Shown one piece after another: positions 8,697-13,313 of a stretch of DNA of 13,313 nt. This DNA is from Stephanodiscus triporus. Its lineage: Eukaryota; Bacillariophyta; Thalassiosirophyceae; Thalassiosirales; Thalassiosiraceae. Where the stretch lies: NCBI GenBank assembly GCA_036939755.1, contig JALLAZ010000622.1, positions 1 to 13,313 of the forward strand. Direction: 5' to 3'. The notes below the pieces were generated by a model, which saw only the letters and a list, made by a program, of their open reading frames with translations, was not told the origin of the DNA and did no database searches. The position numbers were made by a program, and so were the translations under genes. Position 1 is the stretch's first letter; each line of letters begins with the position of its first letter.

Positions 8697-9740
8697 ATGA
8701 AACCCATCCTACTACTCCTGCTATCCCCACCGTCGTGGTCGATCGCAATCCTCGTCCTCGCCTTCAACGAGTTCAAAATCGACGCGCTGTCGGTTCCATC
8801 CCCCCCCAGGATAATCCTGCGAGTGTGCACGTCTCCCGGCTGCAGGGACGATGGCGCCATGTCCACCCTCGATCGCTTACTCGCACTGGCCCCGCCCGGC
8901 GTGGACGTCGTCGGGGGAGCGTGCGTCAGCCTTTGCGGCTCCGGACCCGTGGTGGAAGTCATTCGCGACGACGTCGCGCCGTCGTCGTCGTCTTCGTCGT
9001 CGTCGATGAAGAAGAAAAGGGTCAAGGGCGGGGAGGCGGTCTCGTCCCTCCTGGACGAGATCGTCGCCACCGCCGCCATTGCCGTCGCGGAGGAGGGAAC
9101 AACGGCGCCGCTGGAACCGCGCATGCGCGATCGACTCGCGGGGGGATACGAATTGTCGATCGAGGCGAATGCCGCGTACGAGTCGAGGGAATACGAGCTC
9201 GCGATCAATTCGTACGCGGACGCCATAGAGAGCGGTCGCAAGCCGGCCGTGTTGTTGCAACAGGCCCGAGAGGAGGCCGCGCGCGGCGTCGGCGGTGGCA
9301 CCGGCGCGACGTCCGACGACGACGACGACGACGTCGACGGCGGGGGAGGAGGATATCCCGCGGGCCTACGATGGCTAGTCGACTCCCTTAAGAATTCGTG
9401 CAGATCGCGCCTGTCCCTGCGCGACGTCGACGGCGCCCGTCGGGACGCCTTCGCCGCGACGGTATTCTCGCGCAACTCCGACCCCGACGCCCACGAGTGC
9501 CTCGCCGAGGTTTGCGCCGCCTCGAACGACGCGCTCGGGGAGATGCAGGGCCTGAAGTCCGCGTCGAGGCTGTACGACAGGGTCGAGCGGGAGTATTCCG
9601 TTCCGACGCCGGGATCGGACGCGCCAACGAGGGCGGACGCCGCGAGGAGGAGGGCTCACGCGGCGGCGAGGAGGAGGGAGTTGGGATTTCGCATTGCCAA
9701 GCTGGAGAGGGTGCTTCGGGGTATGACGCGCGAGGCCTGA
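8697..9740 (+). CDS. Thioredoxin-like [2Fe-2S] domain plus TPR-like protein, signal peptide present
   Basis: 347 aa, no intron needed. The N terminus has a hydrophobic core (ILLLLLSPPSWSIAILVLAF) and an Ala-Phe step at 22-23, compatible with a bipartite plastid presequence. Residues about 38-90 show Cys44-x4-Cys49 and Cys76-x3-Cys80 followed by GSGP. This is the four-cysteine pattern of thioredoxin-fold [2Fe-2S] ferredoxins and NuoE. The inter-pair spacing (26) is shorter than in NuoE, fitting a compact domain. After a Ser run (96-103) and a linker come TPR-like helices: about 151-180 (ANAAYESREYELAINSYADAI), interrupted by an acidic Asp/Gly insert (207-219), then 224-295. The C terminus is rich in Ala and Arg. 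Likely a plastid iron-sulphur or redox protein whose TPR part binds partners; electron partners are unknown. GC-rich codons match the CCT neighbour, with which it shares a divergent promoter. Confidence 0.8.
   Translation: MKPILLLLLSPPSWSIAILVLAFNEFKIDALSVPSPPRIILRVCTSPGCRDDGAMSTLDRLLALAPPGVDVVGGACVSLCGSGPVVEVIRDDVAPSSSSSSSSMKKKRVKGGEAVSSLLDEIVATAAIAVAEEGTTAPLEPRMRDRLAGGYELSIEANAAYESREYELAINSYADAIESGRKPAVLLQQAREEAARGVGGGTGATSDDDDDDVDGGGGGYPAGLRWLVDSLKNSCRSRLSLRDVDGARRDAFAATVFSRNSDPDAHECLAEVCAASNDALGEMQGLKSASRLYDRVEREYSVPTPGSDAPTRADAARRRAHAAARRRELGFRIAKLERVLRGMTREA
8981..9005. repeat. TCG-type triplet tract coding poly-Ser
   Basis: Near-perfect TCG repeat inside the [2Fe-2S]-TPR gene, encoding the Ser run at about 96-103 between the iron-sulphur domain and the TPR-like part. 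It is the same triplet unit as in the neighbouring CCT gene, but read in a different frame and on the other strand. Confidence 0.8.
9316..9333. repeat. GAC triplet tract coding poly-Asp
   Basis: GAC repeat inside the [2Fe-2S]-TPR gene. It encodes the acidic insert at about 207-212 that splits the two TPR-like blocks. Confidence 0.8.
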
Positions 9741-9826
9741 CCGACTCTCGTTTTGGCATTGGGCACAAGTTCGACCGCTGCTGACTTTGGGAGGAGCCTC
9801 GCTCTTAAGTAAGTAATATAGAATGA

Positions 9827-9832
9827 TTTATT
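9827..9832 (-). terminator. Candidate polyadenylation signal of ORC5
   Basis: AATAAA on the minus strand, about 75 nt past the ORC5 stop codon, in an AT-rich stretch within the 167-bp convergent spacer. Algal poly(A) signals are loose, so this is tentative. Confidence 0.4.
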
Positions 9833-9907
9833 TTATGGAAATATTTCGTGGGGGCGTGCATTGATTCGTCAAGTATCCACGGGGATGAACCCTGAAAAAA
9901 ATGGCAT

Positions 9908-12890
9908 TTAAGGGCAGTACTTTTCAAGTGGGAAACCGACACTGGATGCAATCACGCGTGCGTCGTCTCTACATACTGTGCATGAGAATTTTGAGGACAT
10001 AATATCCATAAGATCGTTATCGTATTTTTCGTCGAATTTGACTCTGCCATTGTTGCGCAGCAGTCCCGTTGCTATGAGTTGTGAAATGCTTTGGAAGAGA
10101 TGTGTCGTTCCTAATTGAGCGACGGTCGTAACTCCGACTTCCTTGTACGACATATAGTGCCGATGGCCGTATTGACCGATTATAGAGGCAAAAACGGAAA
10201 GCATCCTTTCGAGTGGAAACAATGGCTGTCGTTGAGTCAGGTCTTTGGACGATGCAGCATAGGCTGATCCATCCTCGGACTTGTTCAAGCGCCTCCTTTT
10301 TGATTTTCCAGTATTTGCTTTCGTAAAAAGATTGGCGTCTTGCTCCTTTCGTTTGTTTTGGCACAAAAAAGCAGCCAGCAGCAGGAACTTCGTTATGTAT
10401 GGAAGTCGTCCTGCGTATGGATTGTTATTTTTCGTCGGCAGTGCCCTTCCAGGCATCATGATAGTGCTAGATAGAAGGCCACGCATACTCTCACGAATAT
10501 TTCTGTCAAGCTTCTCGGACAATTGCTGTTTCAACATGTTCAAATCCATTGATTTGTCTGCCTTTGAAGGCAGATATTGGCAAAACGTGCAGTTTGGATC
10601 ATGGTTCGGTTCATCTAATAGCGCGGAGCCATCAGCGCTCAGGCAGCCTAAAACATTCCACATCAATTCAGCTAATACAGCATCATCAGAAGTGCTGCAG
10701 TTTTTTAGCGGTGTTGCATATTCTGGCCAAAGTAACCTTGCCAACCTTATGATCTCGGTCATGTCGTGCGTAGTGCTTATTACGGATGGTACAAACGAGT
10801 TCATCATTGAAGAGTAAAATATTTCATTCATTTTTGACCTGAGAGTTTTTGCGTGATTGCAAAGGTGGCTGTCACAAGATGGCCTCCCTATGACTGCTTG
10901 TTGTACGTGCGGAACATGTAATATCTTCAATAAAATGAGCGTTTTTGTGAGGAGCAAGTAATGATATCTGAACAAATAATCATTTCCGCAGTCGATACGC
11001 ACCGACTTTATTATCTCAACACTTGTATACGAATCAAAATGAATTGTTACAGGATGGATAGCATCAGAGAGTGTCCCCGGTGGATTATGAACGGCTGATC
11101 AGGGGAAAACAACGCGTTTGGTTTAGAAACTGTTCGCAGGGGGGGGTAGTAATCTATCATTCGAAAGCCTAAAAAAACACTAACTCACGTGAGTATTGGA
11201 AAATAGTGCTCCTAGAAATGAAGATCAATGTCAAATTGATTCCAAACACACTTGGGAGCAAACATAGCGCGGTGAGAGGCGATACGGATCCGTGTTTCTT
11301 CCAGGACAAAATGCGATCAGCATTGTCCAAAATCAAGAATGTGCAACGCCAGCTATCGGGCATTTTTTTCTTAGAGGAATTTTCTTGAATGAGTGCAGAA
11401 GTTGCTCGACCAAACAAGGCAACTGCCGCCGAGCTCTGAGTTCTTCTGTTGGTGGCGGTCTGAATCGAACCTTTCAGACTCAATGAATTACGTGTTGTCT
11501 CACTTGCCGCTTCCGTAGCGAGGGTGACTCTGAGTCTTGTTTGTCGGGCATTCTTTTGGTTATTGTTGGATTTTCTGGCCTTGACTTCATTCTTAGAACT
11601 TTTCCCATGCGCGGACCCTCTTTTATCCCATTTTCGGTTTCTCTGTTGCTCAAGCAGATCTTCTACAATGGAATCTTCGTCGGCGGCGTCGTGCTCGTCT
11701 TCTTCTGCGAAATCGTCACCTGCCAGAGTTGGTTGAGCTTTCCCTGAGACTAGCTTAGCCTTTTCACCAGCTTTATTATTTCCTTTCAACCGAACTTTAC
11801 CGTCCTGGCCAAAGCCGCAACTGGGATGAAAGCACTCGTAGAGTTGAGTGTAGGCGCTGTGCATTGCTGATGCAACAGATGCAGAATCAGATGAAGCGCA
11901 ATCAATATAGGCCACTGCAACTGTTGAAGGTGTGGCCTCGTGGCATGCCCCTCTTTGAAGAATCTCACACGCATCTCGGACAATACATGTTTTGCCGTTT
12001 CCTCCAGCGCCAGTGATCATTATAGGGGCGGAAGCACCTAATTTCACATCCCCCTGATAGCTTGCCTCAGAGCATTGTATATTTCCTAATGATCTTAAGT
12101 TGTCGGTCATTTGCCAGGCAAACTTAGACTTTTGAACAATCGACACTAACTGAGAGCAGAGAATGTGAATTTGTGGTGATCTATGAGGATATTTGAGCTT
12201 CAATTCCGCTATTAACTTTGCAGTGTAATGCCAGTCCTCCTGACTCAGAGCATTTGACTGTGGCAGGCGTCGTTGGTTTGGAGCGGCAGTGGAAAATATC
12301 ATACCACGCCTCTTCTTCCCGAATATTTCCTCTTTGACATTGGCATCATTTCCTGATGTGCTAGAATCTGGTTGCTCAGGTATCACCTTATTCTTTTGCC
12401 TACAATTACGTCCCTCCTGCGTAGTCCCCGCTTGATAGCCATTCATCATTGCATTTAAACCTAATTTGATATTCTCGATATATGCACTGTTGCGAAGTAA
12501 ATTTCTTTCCCGCCTCTCTTGTAGAGGAGTCACATCACTTACTTCCTCTGTAGAGGAGCCGCTATCACTTTCGTAGTCTTCGCTGCTGCTGTTGTTGCTG
12601 CTGCCGTCGCTGAATCCACCGCTGCTACTGTTGCCAACATTTATTGAGCTTTTTTTGAATAGCTCGTTCGATTGAGTCAACAGTTTGAAGTCATCGCCAA
12701 CCGCATCATCCTCGACAACTTCAAATGTGAAACCATCGACAGAACTAGATTTTCGCCGAGTATTTTTATCTTCGGCATTGTCTCTCTCGTCAGCATAGTT
12801 GCTGTCGGCGCTGTCTTCCTCCCATGACTGAGGCTGAGTTAGAAGCGACTGCGGAAAAGTACTTCCTCTTTTTGATGTCGTCTCCGTCAT
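9908..12890 (-). CDS. ORC5: Origin recognition complex subunit 5 (ORC5), enlarged
   Basis: Subunit of the nuclear complex that marks replication origins. Model: exons 12890-11189 and 11094-9908, 962 aa; a possible further 105-nt intron at 10998-10894 would give 927. Human ORC5 has about 435 aa. Residues 1-215 are Ser- and acid-rich and probably disordered. The AAA+ part starts near YPHRSPQIHIL (234-244), with Walker A GAGGNGKT (294-301), a YIDC block, then a charged insert of about 150 residues (357-512), Walker B FLILDNAD (518-525) and a sensor-like INLTLIFISR. Asn523 stands where active ATPases have Glu, as expected for a non-hydrolysing ORC5. The C-terminal half carries TEIIRLARLLWPEY, LPYITKFLLLAAFL (about 798-811), FPLERMLSVF and the final winged-helix block ending VGFPLEKY, all ORC5-like. 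A basic KSKRRRLNK near 831 may be a nuclear signal. The start ATG has A at -3. Confidence 0.92.
10894..10998 (-). other. Possible in-frame second intron of ORC5
   Basis: A donor-like GTATCG at 10998 and acceptor ACAAGCAG ending at 10894 bound 105 nt of AT-rich sequence with no stop. Read through, it encodes a stretch (DYLFRYHYLLLTKTLILL) that other ORC5 proteins lack at this point. Removing it joins IIKSV to LIGRPS. The splice sites are weak, so this may be optional or wrong. Confidence 0.35.
11095..11188 (-). other. Intron 1 of ORC5
   Basis: 94 nt, donor TCAC|GTGAGT and acceptor TGATCAG. Splicing completes a Pro codon and joins IFQYS to PVHNPPG, restoring the frame into the ORC5 C-terminal half. 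The unspliced frame stops within the intron. Confidence 0.85.
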
Positions 12891-13313
12891 TTATTGACCG
12901 CCAACTAAGTGTCGTCGAATGCCACAGGGAGAAAAAACGTAGAGTGTCGAGCGATGCTCTGGTGAGACATCTCACAGAACGGCTTACAGGGGAGAAGTGG
13001 GAGCACTCTTCCGCTACAGTGGACAGTGGGTGGTTGGAAAGATAATAATGGTTCGTCAACGCAACTTCGATGGACCGCACACAAAACCAACAACACAAGA
13101 AGAAGAGTTTGTACGATGGTGTACGATACATAGGAGTACTATTGAATCCTTTCTCGCTCCAAGTATCTAACTTATCAAAATATTACAGGTCCGGTAACAA
13201 CTGAGAAAAAGTTCTTAGGCCCATACTCTCAACATTTTTTCGGTGTAGGATTGTAGGTAGGATTGCAAGGTAGGATTCCTGTCCGTCTTCCCAATCCTTT
13301 CCCAATCCTACCA
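12891..13313. promoter_or_regulatory. Upstream region of ORC5 with no gene seen
   Basis: 423 bp between the ORC5 start and the right edge. A minus-strand open frame (12790-13131) overlaps the ORC5 N terminus out of frame and looks incidental. AGAGTTTGTACGAT (13104-13117), followed by another TACGAT (13122-13127), nearly repeats a sequence found just before the ribokinase-ITPase start. In the plus orientation it may belong to a divergent gene beyond the right edge. The last 70 bases hold a repeat cluster listed separately. Confidence 0.45.
13245..13311. repeat. Cluster of direct and inverted GTAGGATTG repeats
   Basis: GTAGGATTG occurs at 13245-13253 and 13257-13265, and GTAGGATT at 13270-13277, spaced 12-13 bp. 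Inverted copies follow: CAATCC at 13292-13297 and CAATCCTAC at 13303-13311. The arms could fold into a hairpin. The array may continue past the window edge. Confidence 0.75.

Noticed and set aside
8305..8748. 147-codon minus-strand frame in the CCT/[2Fe-2S]-TPR spacer
   Set aside because: No recognisable motif, and it overlaps the CCT start out of frame.
8609..9391. 260-codon plus-strand frame beginning with a hydrophobic stretch upstream of the [2Fe-2S]-TPR start
   Set aside because: Past the start region it becomes Arg/Val low complexity in a frame shifted from the real gene. At most its ATG at 8636 acts as an upstream start.
8675..9475. 266-codon minus-strand open frame over the [2Fe-2S]-TPR gene
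   Set aside because: The plus frame has the cysteine motif, a signal peptide and TPR-like helices. The minus frame is Ser/Asp/Arg-rich noise.
12790..13131. 113-codon minus-strand frame upstream of ORC5
   Set aside because: It overlaps the ORC5 N terminus out of frame and shows no similarity. ORC5 has its own ATG in good context.
1..13313. CRISPR arrays, bacterial-type operons, tRNA or rRNA genes
   Set aside because: No regular spacer-repeat array, no cloverleaf and no rRNA stretch was recognised on either strand. The intron-bearing genes indicate a nuclear eukaryotic locus.

Overview
This looks like nuclear DNA from a diatom or a closely related stramenopile alga. The genes carry short spliceosomal introns (63-172 nt). 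Two proteins start with signal peptides ending in an Ala-Phe step that resembles the ASAFAP plastid-import motif. One gene is a CCT-domain regulator of the algal/plant type. A Ty1/copia reverse transcriptase fragment with diatom-style RNase H wording lies at the left edge. The species cannot be named from the sequence alone.

Layout, left to right: (1) 1-353, minus: 5'-truncated copia pol fragment (end of reverse transcriptase and start of RNase H) running off the left edge. (2) 670-3031, minus: DDHD-domain phospholipase A1 of the SGR2/PA-PLA1/SEC23IP type, rebuilt here as five exons (673 aa) with a 34-nt micro-exon and a probable GC-AG intron. (3) 3032-3390: 359-bp divergent promoter with a strong inverted repeat almost exactly at its midpoint. 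(4) 3391-5322, plus: intronless ribokinase-ITPase (HAM1) fusion with a probable plastid presequence and an overlapping upstream ORF. (5) 5323-6090: gene-free, AT-rich convergent spacer. (6) 6091-8308, minus: two-exon CCT-domain protein (681 aa) full of poly-Asp and poly-Ser tracts. (7) 8309-8696: divergent promoter. (8) 8697-9740, plus: thioredoxin-like [2Fe-2S] domain fused to a TPR-like helical region, with a signal-peptide-like N terminus. (9) 9908-12890, minus: ORC5, the origin recognition complex subunit, more than twice the usual length. (10) 12891-13313: upstream region ending in a cluster of direct and inverted GTAGGATTG repeats.

The genes do not form an operon and encode unrelated housekeeping or regulatory functions: lipid hydrolysis, nucleotide-pool cleaning and ribose salvage, transcription control, plastid redox (inferred) and DNA replication. 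The arrangement is alternating: DDHD/ribokinase-ITPase and CCT/[2Fe-2S]-TPR are divergent pairs, while ribokinase-ITPase/CCT and [2Fe-2S]-TPR/ORC5 converge.

The most notable points are the ribokinase-ITPase fusion with possible uORF-controlled dual targeting, the symmetric palindrome in its shared promoter, the abrupt GC-rich block at about 6.2-9.74 kb covering exactly two genes, and the large disordered additions to ORC5. No prokaryotic-style defence locus, CRISPR array or tRNA/rRNA was seen.
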